From the NCBI GenBank assembly GCA_023336205.1, contig JALQCR010000016.1:62001-126000 (forward strand): a DNA stretch of 64,000 nt, given 5' to 3'. The translations under genes and the position numbers were made by a program. This document shows positions 1 through 8,852 of the stretch, piece by piece. How positions within the stretch are numbered: position 1 is the stretch's first letter; the number at the start of each line of letters is the position of its first letter. Under the pieces are notes generated by a model. It was not told the origin of the DNA. It did no database searches and saw only the letters and a list, made by a program, of their open reading frames with translations. The stretch comes from Pseudanabaena sp. Salubria-1 (GTDB taxonomy: Bacteria > Cyanobacteriota > Cyanobacteriia > Pseudanabaenales > Pseudanabaenaceae).

Positions 1-77
1 ATCAAACCGAAATCCATATTCTTAAGGATGGTACTCGTGTTTTTACTGGATTTCGTGGACAAATGGACTTCGATTAA
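1..77 (+). CDS. C-terminal end of an unidentified protein (partial)
   Basis: An open frame beginning before the window reads through position 3 and ends at TAA 75-77. The last residues read QTEIHILKDGTRVFTGFRGQ and then MDFD. It is too short to assign to a family. It lies on the same strand as the hemerythrin gene 62 bases downstream, so the two could be co-transcribed. Confidence 0.5.
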   Translation, partial: QTEIHILKDGTRVFTGFRGQMDFD

Positions 78-139
78 ATCCGATTGCAAACACGTTTGTG
101 CTTCGCTCAACCTTACACATACATAGTTTCTACAAATTC

Positions 140-559
140 ATGCTTTCTACTTTGACTAAACCGATCGCCTTTTGGCAACAAGAATATAACACTGGTAACT
201 TACAGGTCGATGGACAACATCAACAGCTATTTGAGATTGTTAATGCCCTCCATGATGCTGTTGTCACCAGAAAAAATGTTTATACAATGCAAGAGCTTCT
301 AGAAGCCCTAGCTAATCACACTACCGAGCATTTTCAAACAGAAGAGGCTTTGATGATGAGGGTAGACTATCCTGATTATGATCGTCACAAGCAAACTCAC
401 GATTGTCTCTTGTCCAAAGTCGATAATTTGCTGCTGAAATTTCGCGATCGCAATACAGAAGCAGTAACTACAGAAATCACCCAATTTCTCACTGAATGGT
501 TGGCGCACCATATCAAGGGTGAAGACAAAAAGATGATTCAGTTTTTTCAAAATCAATAG
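140..559 (+). CDS. Bacteriohemerythrin-like O2-binding protein
   Basis: Single-domain hemerythrin of 139 residues. The diiron ligand pattern is visible: an early His in DGQHQQLF, HTTEHFQTEE (H-x3-E), HKQTH, and a final HHIKGED. Family members bind O2 reversibly at a non-haem diiron site in the cytoplasm and serve in O2 storage, delivery or sensing. The ATG at 140 is preferred over an in-frame ATG at 98 because the upstream 14 residues do not belong to the fold. No sensor or methyl-accepting domain is attached, so it is a stand-alone carrier. Confidence 0.85.
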   Translation: MLSTLTKPIAFWQQEYNTGNLQVDGQHQQLFEIVNALHDAVVTRKNVYTMQELLEALANHTTEHFQTEEALMMRVDYPDYDRHKQTHDCLLSKVDNLLLKFRDRNTEAVTTEITQFLTEWLAHHIKGEDKKMIQFFQNQ

Positions 560-783
560 ATCCCCCTCAGCCCCCCTTAAAAAGAGAATTATCTTCTTCC
601 CCCTTTTTAAGGCTAACTTGTACACACATCTTGTGTGTGAAATCAAGGAAATTACCCCACCCTAACCCTCCCCTTGCAAAGGGGAGGGAACAAGATTTCT
701 GGTCTTCCCCCTTTGCAAGGGGGAATTGGGGTAAGTCCGACTTATCTATACACCGTAGCTTTTTAAGGGGGATTGAGGGGAAT
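560..783. repeat. Intergenic element with terminal inverted repeats
   Basis: The 269-base gap before acsF is filled by nested inverted repeats. Outer arms are GATCCCCCTCAGCCCCCCTT at about 559 and its near complement (CTTTTTAAGGGGGATTGAGG) at about 759-778. An inner pair uses CCCTCCCCTTGCAAAGGGGA and CCCCCTTTGCAAGGGGGAA. This resembles small non-autonomous mobile elements; no ORF is present. The acsF promoter must lie within or just downstream of it. Confidence 0.5.
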
Positions 784-828
784 CGGATATCTCAAACTTT
801 ATAAAAACCTTTATAACTAATTACTACT

Positions 829-1905
829 ATGGTTTCAATTCAATCTAGACCCGAACCCGAACTCCTCCGTGAAGGTATTAAAGTTCCTGTTAAAGAAACT
901 CTATTAACTCCAAGGTTCTACACCACCGACTATGACGCAGTTGCGAAGATGGATGTCTCATCGCAACAGGCGGAACTGGAAGCCGTAGTTGAAGAGCTTC
1001 GTACCGATTACAACCGCTATCACTACAAACGGGATCAAGAATTTTTACAATCTTGGGAACATATTGACGGTGAAACTCGCGCCGCATTTATTGATTTTCT
1101 AGAGCGCTCTTGCACTTCCGAATTCTCTGGATTTCTGCTATTTAAAGAACTGTCTCGCCAACTCAGCGATCGCAGTCCACTCCTCGCTGAAGCCTTCAGC
1201 CTCATGGCAAGGGATGAAGCACGTCATGCAGGATTTTTGAATAAGGCGATGAAGGATTTTAATCTGTCGTTAGATTTAGTCAATATGACTAAAAAACGCA
1301 GCTATACCTTCTTCAAGCCAGAATGGGTAATTTACTCTGTTTATCTGTCAGAGAAAATTGGCTACTGGCGCTATATTCTTGTGCATTACCATTTAAAAGA
1401 GCATCCAGAAAACCAGTTTTATCCTCTCTTCAAATATTTTGAAAGTTGGTGTCAAGATGAGAACCGTCATGGCGATTTCTTTAAGGTATTGTTGCGATCG
1501 CAGCCAGCGCTATGGGGTACATGGAAAGCTAAACTATGGGCGCGTTTCTTCCTGTTGACGGTATTTGCTACGCACACGATTACTGTATTTGAACGGGCTG
1601 ATTTCTATAAATCCATTGGTTTAGATGCTCGTGAATATAACAAGCAAGTGGTGATCAATACTAACCACACTGCCATCAGTGCATTCCCTGCGGTGCTAGA
1701 TACTAGTCATCCCGACTTTTTCCCTAGATTGGAGAAATGCGTTGATTACAATTTCAAGCTGATGGCAATTAATGATAGCGATCGCCCTCAGTTTATAAAG
1801 ACCTTGCAGAAGTTACCTCTATTCGCGGCGATTTTCTGGCAGTTGCTGCTGGTGTATTTAGCTAAGCCCATTGATGCTGAAGCTAAACGTGGCGAGGTTC
1901 ATTAA
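829..1905 (+). CDS. acsF: Mg-protoporphyrin IX monomethyl ester (oxidative) cyclase
   Basis: AcsF/CHL27 family, 358 residues, the usual length. The enzyme is the O2-dependent diiron cyclase that forms the fifth ring of chlorophyll, converting Mg-protoporphyrin IX monomethyl ester to divinyl protochlorophyllide at the membrane. The two diiron motifs are intact: DEARHAGF and DENRHGDFF, each paired with an upstream Glu. The start is ATG 829. Cyanobacteria often carry two acsF copies tuned to different O2 levels; only one is in the window and its class cannot be told without alignment. The nearby hemerythrin may relate to O2 handling, which is only a guess. Confidence 0.95.
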   Translation: MVSIQSRPEPELLREGIKVPVKETLLTPRFYTTDYDAVAKMDVSSQQAELEAVVEELRTDYNRYHYKRDQEFLQSWEHIDGETRAAFIDFLERSCTSEFSGFLLFKELSRQLSDRSPLLAEAFSLMARDEARHAGFLNKAMKDFNLSLDLVNMTKKRSYTFFKPEWVIYSVYLSEKIGYWRYILVHYHLKEHPENQFYPLFKYFESWCQDENRHGDFFKVLLRSQPALWGTWKAKLWARFFLLTVFATHTITVFERADFYKSIGLDAREYNKQVVINTNHTAISAFPAVLDTSHPDFFPRLEKCVDYNFKLMAINDSDRPQFIKTLQKLPLFAAIFWQLLLVYLAKPIDAEAKRGEVH

Positions 1906-2011
1906 AAAAAGCGGCGCAATGCGCTGCTCAACGAGATCGCTGTTTCGTTAAATACAGAGTAGCGATCGCTGTACCGTTGAATAGAATAAGCGATCGCTTA
2001 TTCTATTCAAC

Positions 2012-3565
2012 TCATGGAAGTAGTCCACCACCACTACCAATACCCAGACGCTCGGCAACGCCAGAAGTAAGTGGAAGCAAAGTAATCAACATCCAAAAGA
2101 GGGCAACTACACCCAAAGCTTCGCGATCGCCATCGAGTTCTGAAAGTTCATTTAGCATTGGACGTTCCAGATCTCGCAATAGAATCAAGATAATGCCACC
2201 CCAATAGAGCGCAAGGGGATTAATCACTGTGGCAATCACCAAGAAAATCAACGTCAATACCGTCGTCCAGCTTGCCGTGCGTCTTCCATAAATTGATTGC
2301 ACAATTCGACCACCATCTAGCTGACCTGCGGGCATCAAATTCAAGGCGGTGATAGCCGAGCCGAGCCAGCCTAGAACCACTAACGGATGAATCGAAATAA
2401 AACTCGTATGTAAAGCATCACCAAGGAAGAGTTTCGCCAAGGTTCCCGCCAGTACTGATGCTTGGAAAATTTGACTAGGAATATCGATACTTCCCATACC
2501 GATCGCAGATAGACGTAAACCAACTAGCAGCATGAGCAAAGATAGTACTCCACTTGCTAAAGCTGGGGCGATCGCAATATCAAACAGAGACAGCCGATGG
2601 GGTAATGGCGAAGAAATCCGACTAAATGCACCAAAAGAACCTAACTGTGATGACGGCAATAGAAACGGTAAACTCATATTTACCTTGTATTTCTTTGCCA
2701 TCAAACGCATAGCCAACTCACGCACCCCTAAAATTATCCCAAGCCCAATAGCAAAGGGTAGTCCTGCTAAATATTGTTGAGGTTCTTGGACTACAGGAAT
2801 ACCCGCAACTAACGCACCCAAATTCAACGCTGTGTAACCATTCGCGACAACCAAAACCCCAATTAATACTCTTTGAGGAATTGTATTGTTATCGACATTA
2901 CTAACTCGGCTAGGCAGCACAATCACTACTGGTTTACGATCTTGACCTTCCACCAAAAATAGATTGTATTTATCGCTAAGGCGATCGCTGAGGGATTTAG
3001 TCAAGCGATCGTGAACGACATCAGGCTCACCACGCAAATTACCTTTAAAAATGGCTCCTTCTTGATAGGGAATCGTTTCAGTGACGTAATAGGTCTCAAT
3101 CCCAAAGATTCCCTGTATCAGCTTCATATCTTCCGCAGGCAGAGCCTTAAACAGCTTTAGCTGCGTCTTGCCCTGTGACATCGCCACAGCGATCGGACTG
3201 TTAACAGGTGGCTTATTAGTTGAATTATCGGGAGAATTAGGGCGATCGCTAACTGTATCCAGATCTTGTTTTAGCTTTTGCTCGATCGCTGCTCTCTCCT
3301 CCGATACAGCTTTGCGCAATTGATTACTAATTGATACATAGGCGATCGTGGAACCGAGCAATAGGAATAATAGCGTTGTGAAATTTATAAAAACACCCGA
3401 CACAAACAAGCCAAAGTAAACTAGCCAAGGTGACATGAGCGCCACAAATTGCAGCCAAGACAGTAACCCAAGCTTGCCAAACTTGCGGGAACGAAAATAT
3501 CCCCAACCCAGCAAAGCAAGGGTGAGTATAAATACGGCGATCGGAAGAAGTGGAGTTGATATCAT
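2012..3565 (-). CDS. Site-2-protease-like membrane protein lacking the zinc motif
   Basis: A 517-residue polytopic membrane protein of the M50/S2P (EGY-like) superfamily. It has two N-terminal hydrophobic segments, a soluble region of about 180 residues (residues 75-250), then the hydrophobic core. The conserved NLMPAGQLDGG loop with Asp417 is present. Where active enzymes carry HExxH this protein has RELAM at residues 282-286, so both zinc-binding His are replaced. Plant EGY3-type proteins show a similar loss and are regarded as inactive. Expected role: non-proteolytic membrane chaperone or regulator. It is convergent with acsF. Confidence 0.8.
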   Translation of the reverse strand: MISTPLLPIAVFILTLALLGWGYFRSRKFGKLGLLSWLQFVALMSPWLVYFGLFVSGVFINFTTLLFLLLGSTIAYVSISNQLRKAVSEERAAIEQKLKQDLDTVSDRPNSPDNSTNKPPVNSPIAVAMSQGKTQLKLFKALPAEDMKLIQGIFGIETYYVTETIPYQEGAIFKGNLRGEPDVVHDRLTKSLSDRLSDKYNLFLVEGQDRKPVVIVLPSRVSNVDNNTIPQRVLIGVLVVANGYTALNLGALVAGIPVVQEPQQYLAGLPFAIGLGIILGVRELAMRLMAKKYKVNMSLPFLLPSSQLGSFGAFSRISSPLPHRLSLFDIAIAPALASGVLSLLMLLVGLRLSAIGMGSIDIPSQIFQASVLAGTLAKLFLGDALHTSFISIHPLVVLGWLGSAITALNLMPAGQLDGGRIVQSIYGRRTASWTTVLTLIFLVIATVINPLALYWGGIILILLRDLERPMLNELSELDGDREALGVVALFWMLITLLPLTSGVAERLGIGSGGGLLP

Positions 3566-3611
3566 AAAAATAAATTACAGGAAATCCTAGGAATTCTCGA
3601 CGACAAGCCAT

Positions 3612-3942
3612 AATTCCCTACAATTTCTTAGTAGTTTGGCGGTGTTTTGTATATCCACTTTAGCGATAAACCGTAATCTCATGTTCAGAAAGTTTTATAA
3701 AGAACTTGCGACACAAGCTATAAGTACCTCGACGTAATTAACCCAAACAAACTATGCAGCCCACAGCACAGTTTATTTGGGTGTACTTTTATAAATTTTC
3801 TAGTTTTTCTAGCAGCGCGAAGTACTGTAATATATGATCATATTCAATCAACGGTAAACACATAGATTAACTGTGGATTTGAAAAACTTTTAATCGCATC
3901 GGTCATATCAAGCATATCAAGACAATTTGAGGTAAGTGCAAC
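3612..3942. other. 330-base intergenic region with an imperfect hairpin
   Basis: This gap separates the divergent S2P-like and cysA genes, so it should hold both promoters. At 3722-3789 an imperfect stem pairs AAGTAC...ACCCAAACAAACT with AGTTTATTTGGGTGTACTT. No gene or recognised operator is seen; a regulatory role for the hairpin is not established. Confidence 0.4.
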
Positions 3943-4962
3943 GTGGGCATTGTTGTAGAAAATGTAGTTAAGCAATTTGGTGATTTTTTAGCCCTAGACA
4001 ATATCAATCTTGAGGTCAAAACTGGCTCATTGGTAGCGTTACTAGGTCCATCAGGTTCTGGTAAGTCCACCCTATTAAGATTGATCGCAGGGCTAGAAAC
4101 TCCCGATCGCGGCAAAATTTTTCTGACTGGCAAGGATGCCACTGACCAAGATGTGCGCGATCGCAATATTGGCTTTGTATTTCAGCACTACGCCCTCTTC
4201 AAACACATGAACATCCGCAAAAATATTGCTTTTGGTCTAGAAATCCGCAAAGAACCGAAAGCAAAAATTGCCGAGCGCGTGGAAGAATTGCTAGAACTAA
4301 TCCAACTCAAAGGCTTAGGCAATCGCTACCCCTCCCAACTATCTGGCGGACAACGCCAACGAGTTGCCCTTGCCCGAGCCCTCGCTGTCCAGCCGAGTGT
4401 CTTGCTTCTCGACGAACCATTTGGAGCGCTAGATGCAAAAGTCCGAAAGGAACTGCGGGCTTGGTTGCGCCGACTCCATGATGAAGTGCATGTCACCAGT
4501 GTATTTGTCACCCACGACCAAGAAGAAGCGATGGAAGTATCTGATGTGATCGTGGTGATGAACAAAGGGAAGATCGAGCAAATTGGCACTCCTGCCGAAG
4601 TTTACGACAATCCTGCGACTCCGTTTGTGATGAGTTTTATTGGTCCCGTGAATGTACTTCCCGCCAATCGCGATCGCATTAGTGAATTCTCTAAAATCCA
4701 TAGTGCTAGTGAAGATGTGTATATTCGTCCTCGCGATATTTTGATTGAGACAGAGGCAACTAGCACATCGGTATCAGCACGCATCACAAGGCTAATTCAT
4801 CTCGGTTGGGAAGTTCAAGCTGAGTTGATGCTAGGTGATGGACAGGTTTTGACGGCTCATCTCACTCGTGAGCGTTTTGATGAGTTAAAGTTACAACCAC
4901 AACAATATGTCCATATAGAACCCAAGGATGCCAAGTCATTTCCTCTAGATTATTCAATCTAA
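3943..4962 (+). CDS. cysA: Sulfate/thiosulfate ABC transporter ATP-binding protein
   Basis: A 339-residue ABC ATPase of the CysA type that powers sulfate or thiosulfate import from the inner face of the membrane. Walker A is GPSGSGKST (residues 35-43), the signature is LSGGQRQR, Walker B is LLLDEPFGALD, and a C-terminal regulatory domain follows from about residue 240. Start is GTG 3943. No permease (cysT, cysW) or binding-protein gene is nearby, so this is an orphan subunit; dispersed cysA is common in cyanobacteria. Related CysA/PotA/MalK-type ATPases are hard to separate by sequence alone, so the substrate is likely rather than certain. Confidence 0.8.
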   Translation: MGIVVENVVKQFGDFLALDNINLEVKTGSLVALLGPSGSGKSTLLRLIAGLETPDRGKIFLTGKDATDQDVRDRNIGFVFQHYALFKHMNIRKNIAFGLEIRKEPKAKIAERVEELLELIQLKGLGNRYPSQLSGGQRQRVALARALAVQPSVLLLDEPFGALDAKVRKELRAWLRRLHDEVHVTSVFVTHDQEEAMEVSDVIVVMNKGKIEQIGTPAEVYDNPATPFVMSFIGPVNVLPANRDRISEFSKIHSASEDVYIRPRDILIETEATSTSVSARITRLIHLGWEVQAELMLGDGQVLTAHLTRERFDELKLQPQQYVHIEPKDAKSFPLDYSI

Positions 4963-5434
4963 CTAACTCCACCAATTAGCGATCGCCTTTTCTTAGCTTT
5001 TGTTGGCTAGATTAAGATTTTGGCGATCTCTTTAGCTTTGATACCTTCGGAGGTTGAGACTGTTTTAAGGAAATTTTTTGGAGCTTTTGGACTTGTTTTA
5101 GGGTTAGTCCTGTAAGTTGGGCGACTAAATCTGGAGCAATGTTGGAGCGCAACATGTTTAGAGCAATCTGGTTTCTTTCTTGAGTTTTGCCTTTAGCTTC
5201 ACCTTCAGCTATCCCTTCAGCCTTGCCTGCCAACAGTATTTCTTGATAAATTACTGATTCTTTCATGATTTCGCTCCTTAGTAATCTTTGGATGATTTCT
5301 TTATTCAGGGCTATTCCTGATATTATAGCGGTCGATGCGGCTACGTTGCTTTGTACTTGTTTATCTTCAATATTTTCGATTTGTCTAGCAACTTGTCTTA
5401 CAGCAAATACCGATCAAACCCGCCACAAAAGGAG

Positions 5435-6010
5435 CTAACTAAAAGGGTCGAAGCAGAGCCCACAATGATGAAACCAATTAAGAGCATCTTCATCAGTAAT
5501 AGAATTAATAGCCATAGTAATTGCGTCGTCAAGAGCCGAAATTGTGCGAGCTTTAGCCGAGCGAATAATCTCTTTTAATTTTGACCAACATAACTCGATT
5601 GGCGATAAATCAGGAGAATAGGGAGGGATGAACTTAACCTGAGCACCAACGGATTCAATTAGGGTTTTAGCCATTGCAGCGTAATGTACAGGCAAATTAT
5701 CCATAGCGACAATTGCCCCAACCCATAACCGAGGCAATAGTATTTTCTCAATGAAAACCAAAAAACTGGCGGTGTTGAGACTACCAGCAAAAGTCATCGC
5801 AGCAATCAACCCTTCATCACTCATGGCTCCAATTAAAGTGATGTTTCTACCTTTGTTACCTGGACGGTCATCATATACCCTACATCCTCCTTGACATCTA
5901 CCATAAAGCCTCGTCATCGCTAGATTTAGCCCTGTCTCGTCAATGAATACAAGGTTTTTGACATCTATCGTATCTAGCCAACGACGAAACTCATAACGCA
6001 ATTTTTTCAC
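5435..6010 (-). CDS. IS630 transposase, catalytic part (orfB)
   Basis: A 191-residue DDE catalytic domain with FIDETGLNLAMTR (first Asp), AMDNLPVH (second Asp) and a final PYSPDLSPIELCWSKLK (Glu). GTG 6010 is a possible independent start, but the open frame extends upstream to the T9 run at 6043-6051 (A9 in the message). A -1 slip there joins it to orfA to form the full transposase of about 320 residues. Confidence 0.9.
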   Translation of the reverse strand: MKKLRYEFRRWLDTIDVKNLVFIDETGLNLAMTRLYGRCQGGCRVYDDRPGNKGRNITLIGAMSDEGLIAAMTFAGSLNTASFLVFIEKILLPRLWVGAIVAMDNLPVHYAAMAKTLIESVGAQVKFIPPYSPDLSPIELCWSKLKEIIRSAKARTISALDDAITMAINSITDEDALNWFHHCGLCFDPFS

Positions 6011-6036
6011 TCTTTCTGTCGCTTGTTCGCTGGCTA

Positions 6037-6393
6037 CTAAAGTTTTTTTTTACGCCCTAATTCTAAGCGCTTAAGCGTACGACTCAATCCTGATACGCTC
6101 ACTTCTATTGTCTTTGTTTCATGTAGTTTTTCTTTGATCTCTCTGAGATATATGTCATTTTGCGCTTCAACAATTGTCTTTACTAATTCTTCATCTTTGC
6201 CTTTGATTTTCGACCGCCGATCTCCTCCTTGGGGTTTTGCTGCTATTTCATTTGTTTCTCGATACCGACGCAAAAAATCTCGAACAAATGACAAGCTTAC
6301 TTTAAATCGTTTAGCTATGCCTCTCTGCGTATTTTCTTTGTTTTCCCAAGCACTTAATATCTTTTTTCGTAAATCTAGCGAATATGCTGCCAT
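6037..6393 (-). CDS. IS630 transposase, DNA-binding part (orfA)
   Basis: A 118-residue helix-turn-helix segment starting MAAYSLDLRKKILSAWE and ending in GRKKKL at the A9 run. It binds the terminal repeats. The frame ends 11 codons after the conserved domain; the catalytic domain continues in the -1 frame, so the functional product needs slippage on the A9 run. Confidence 0.9.
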   Translation of the reverse strand: MAAYSLDLRKKILSAWENKENTQRGIAKRFKVSLSFVRDFLRRYRETNEIAAKPQGGDRRSKIKGKDEELVKTIVEAQNDIYLREIKEKLHETKTIEVSVSGLSRTLKRLELGRKKKL

Positions 6394-7098
6394 ATGTAAT
6401 CTTTCCTTGATAATACTTTTAGCTTATTAGACTTGTGGCGGGTTTGATCGGTATTTGCTGTAAGGTTTCTTCAGGGTCTTGGTTGTTAGTGAGCACGGCA
6501 AAGGGTAAGAGTCCTTGATATCGCTGAAATATTTCTGTAGGCTGTTCCCATAGTCTAATGATGTTAAATTCATGGTTGAGTCTGCCAATATTAAATGTGT
6601 TCTCATAAACTAAGCGTGATTGGCTGGGACTAAGGTAGATAACGACTTGATGGATTTGCTTTTCAGGAAATTTACGATATAGCCTGAGTTGATAATCTGT
6701 CATTCGGAATGGAATATTTTTATTTGGCTCGGTCTGAAACTCTATGTGCAGAACGATCGCTGTTGATTCTAGAAATATTACAGAGTCTGCGCGGATTGGT
6801 TCGACTGACAGTTCTGATGGTTCAATTTTGGTTAGGGCGATCGCTTCTCCTAATATCCAACTAGCGAAGTCTGAGGAGAAGCTCTCTGCTAAGAATTTAC
6901 AGATGTTATCGATCATATAGTTGAATGTAGATGACCCAAAAACTATACTAATTAATCTTGCAAATTTTATTAACGAAGGAAGCCAAAAGATTTCTTACTC
7001 GATCACTTCCAACACTTTAGCGATACTACCAAAATTTGCTCGTTGTTTTTTAACTATAGCAAAGCCTTGCCTTTTGCTATTCTTCTTGCTAGCCTTAA

Positions 7099-7116
7099 AA
7101 AGACTGATCGGTCTTT
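7099..7116. promoter_or_regulatory. Palindromic operator upstream of tetR gene
   Basis: AAAGACTGATCGGTCTTT is a near-perfect palindrome ending 7 bases before the tetR ATG at 7124. The same core, GACCGATCGGTC, recurs upstream of the GST gene at 8795-8830. The shared site suggests autoregulation by the TetR protein. Confidence 0.75.
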
Positions 7117-7123
7117 AATGTAA

Positions 7124-7708
7124 ATGTCAAAAGCTCAAGAAACTAAAACACGTATTATCGAGCAAGCGGCGACTCTGTTTAATCAGCAAGGATATTCAGG
7201 AACTTCCGTTTCAGATTTGATGCGGGCAACAGGATTACAGAAAGGAGGCATCTACAACCACTTCGTTAGCAAAGACGAATTAGCTTTAGAAGCATTCGAC
7301 TTTGCCGTGAATTGTGTGCAACAGAAATTCATGGGCGCTTTGAAAGGCAAACGTCATGCAGTCGATCGCCTGCTTGCCATCCTTAGCGTTTACGAAAATA
7401 TCCTCGATAATCCACCTATCCAAGGCGGTTGCCCAATTCTGAATACAGCCGTGGAGAGTGACGATTTTCATCCAGCTTTACGAGAGCGATCTCAACTAGC
7501 AATGGATGCATGGCGTGATTTGATTCGGAAGATTGTTGACAAAGGCATAATGCGGGGTGAATTTCAGGCAACGGTTAATGCAGATACTGTCGCCACAATT
7601 TTGATTGCGACCATTGAAGGAGCGGTCATGCTCAGCAAACTATATGGCGATGTTTCCTATATGGAACGTGGATTAAAACATCTCAAACTTTACATTCAAT
7701 CACTTTGA
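7124..7708 (+). CDS. TetR/AcrR-family transcriptional repressor
   Basis: 194 residues. The N-terminal helix-turn-helix is clear in residues 8-52 (TKTRIIEQAATLFNQQGYSG, then LQKGGIYNHFVSKDEL); the C-terminal half is an all-helical ligand-binding domain. Proteins with this N-terminus often sense electrophiles or aromatic compounds and control GST- or reductase-type detoxification genes. A palindromic operator sits directly before its start and another before the GST gene. The gene's end overlaps the convergent Rpn-like gene by 9 bases. The ligand cannot be read from sequence. Confidence 0.9.
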   Translation: MSKAQETKTRIIEQAATLFNQQGYSGTSVSDLMRATGLQKGGIYNHFVSKDELALEAFDFAVNCVQQKFMGALKGKRHAVDRLLAILSVYENILDNPPIQGGCPILNTAVESDDFHPALRERSQLAMDAWRDLIRKIVDKGIMRGEFQATVNADTVATILIATIEGAVMLSKLYGDVSYMERGLKHLKLYIQSL

Positions 7709-8551
7709 CTTTGAGTCTTTTGGCGTTTGAGACTGTTTTACAGAAATTTTTTGCAGCTTTTGGACTTGTTTGAGGGTTAGTCCTGTAAATTTGGCTACTA
7801 AGTCTATGGCAATGTTGGAACGCAGCATATTTAGGGCAATTTGATTAGATGCTTTAGCTAAACCTTTAGCCTCGCCTTTAGCTAAACCTTTAGCCTCGCC
7901 TTTAGCTAAACCTTTAGCCTCGCCTTCCAGCAATATTTCTTGATAAATTACTGATTCTTTCATGATTTCGCTCCTTAGTAATCTTTGGATGATTTCTTTA
8001 TTCAGGGCTATTCCTGATATTATAGCGGTCGATGCGGCTACGTTGCTTTGTACTTGTTTATCTTCAATATTTTCGATTTGTCTAGCAACTTGTCTTAAGG
8101 TTTCTTCAGGGTCTTGGTTGTTGGTGAGCACGGCAAAGGGTAAGAGTCCTTGATATCGCTGAAATATTTCTGTAGGCTGTTCCCATAGTCTAATGATGTT
8201 AAATTCATGGTTGAGTCTGCCAATATTAAATGTGTTCTCATAAACTAAGCGTGATTGGCTGGGACTAAGGTAGATAACGACTTGATGGATTTGCTTTTCA
8301 GGAAATTTACGATATAGCCTGAGTTGATAATCTGTCATTCGGAATGGAATATTTTTATTTGGCTCGGTCTGAAATTCAATGTGAAGGATAATTTGGATTG
8401 ATTCAAGAAATACTACTGAGTCAGCGCGAATTGGCTCGACTGAGAGTTCCGATGGTTCGAGTTTGGTTAGAGTAATGGCTTCGCCAAGTAGCCAACTGGC
8501 GAAGTCTGTGGAAAAGCTCTCTGCCAAAAACTTACAGATGTTATCAATCAT
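7700..8551 (-). CDS. Rpn-family putative PD-(D/E)XK nuclease/transposase-like protein
   Basis: Intact 283-residue paralogue of the split gene at 5012-6916. The N-terminal half contains the nuclease-like core (IRADSVVFLESIQIILHIEF and FRMTDYQLRLYRKFPE). The C-terminal part has a coiled, charged linker with three copies of an 8-residue repeat (KGEAKGLA) and ends with a short helical domain (MLRSNIAIDLVAKFTGLT). Members of the Rpn group promote recombination or degrade DNA in Escherichia coli; the role in cyanobacteria is not established. It sits between tetR and its likely target GST gene, so it probably inserted there. Confidence 0.75.
   Translation of the reverse strand: MIDNICKFLAESFSTDFASWLLGEAITLTKLEPSELSVEPIRADSVVFLESIQIILHIEFQTEPNKNIPFRMTDYQLRLYRKFPEKQIHQVVIYLSPSQSRLVYENTFNIGRLNHEFNIIRLWEQPTEIFQRYQGLLPFAVLTNNQDPEETLRQVARQIENIEDKQVQSNVAASTAIISGIALNKEIIQRLLRSEIMKESVIYQEILLEGEAKGLAKGEAKGLAKGEAKGLAKASNQIALNMLRSNIAIDLVAKFTGLTLKQVQKLQKISVKQSQTPKDSKSK
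7853..7924. repeat. Three exact 24-bp tandem repeats inside the Rpn-like gene
   Basis: The unit is TTTAGCTAAACCTTTAGCCT followed by CGCC, repeated three times without mismatch, adding 8 residues per unit. The split paralogue at this point has a different, shorter linker, so copy number varies between paralogues. Confidence 0.95.
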
Positions 8552-8652
8552 TGCGAAATTTTATCATTTCAATGACATTTGAGAACAACTCAATCCATAG
8601 TTCAAATATGCGATCGCTAGTAAGATTGCTATCAAAACAATGCTATAGTTTT

Positions 8653-8786
8653 GGCTCTTCTGGGTTCATGGGGATAAGCACAGCTAATAGTAATCAGAAT
8701 CCTCTCGGAGCAACAGTTACAGCCCTACCATGTCGCCAATAATTGTATCGACACTGTACCATTTACCCCTCAAACCCAGATGAGCC
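8653..8786. mobile_element. 134-bp non-autonomous ISL3-type element (MITE), copy 1
   Basis: Ends are GGCTCTTCTGGGTTCATGGG and the complement of GGCTCATCTGGGTTTGAGGG, matching the ends of the ISL3 element at 12063-13305. It is flanked by the 8-bp duplication ATAGTTTT (8645-8652, 8787-8794), the duplication length expected for ISL3. It has no transposase. It lies immediately before the operator at 8795. Confidence 0.9.
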
Positions 8787-8794
8787 ATAGTTTT

Positions 8795-8830
8795 TTGAGC
8801 AAAAAAGACCGATCGGTCTTTTTTGCTCAA
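8795..8830. promoter_or_regulatory. 36-bp perfect palindrome before GST gene, likely TetR operator
   Basis: A perfect palindrome centred on GACCGATCGGTC with TTGAGC/GCTCAA outer arms. Its core matches the site before tetR (7099-7116). It ends 22 bases before the GST start, where it would overlap the promoter. The long arms could also act as a terminator in RNA. Confidence 0.75.
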
Positions 8831-8852
8831 ACTCATTTAATAGACAACATCC

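Larger units (their letters stand above)
5401..6460 (-). mobile_element. IS630-family element, copy 1
   Basis: A 1060-bp element with terminal inverted repeats CAGCAAATACCGATCAAACC, flanked by duplicated TA at 5399-5400 and 6461-6462. TA duplication is typical of the IS630/Tc1-mariner superfamily. Its sequence matches copy 3 (49748-50807) wherever I compared them, so transposition is recent. Confidence 0.95.
5012..6916 (-). pseudogene. Rpn-like (PD-(D/E)XK nuclease-family) gene split by IS630
   Basis: The N-terminal part (6916 down to 6463) and C-terminal part (5400 down to 5012) match, in order, the intact paralogue at 7700-8551. Joining them at the TA target restores one frame of about 280 residues. 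The family is the Rpn/DUF4351-type group of transposase-like PD-(D/E)XK proteins, recombination-promoting nucleases abundant in filamentous cyanobacteria. Its C-terminal linker (KAEGIAEGEAKGKTQERNQ) lacks the triplicated repeat of the paralogue. Apart from the insertion no stop or shift is seen, so inactivation is recent. Confidence 0.85.

Noticed and set aside
308..646. Minus-strand ORF opposite the hemerythrin gene
   Set aside because: It lies antisense to a clear hemerythrin frame and has no recognisable domain.
6921..7118. Small ORF of 65 residues upstream of tetR
   Set aside because: It overlaps the tetR operator and promoter and shows no family pattern; treated as non-coding.
7853..7924. 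Short tandem repeats as a possible CRISPR array
   Set aside because: The 24-bp units are adjacent with no spacers and lie in frame within a coding region.
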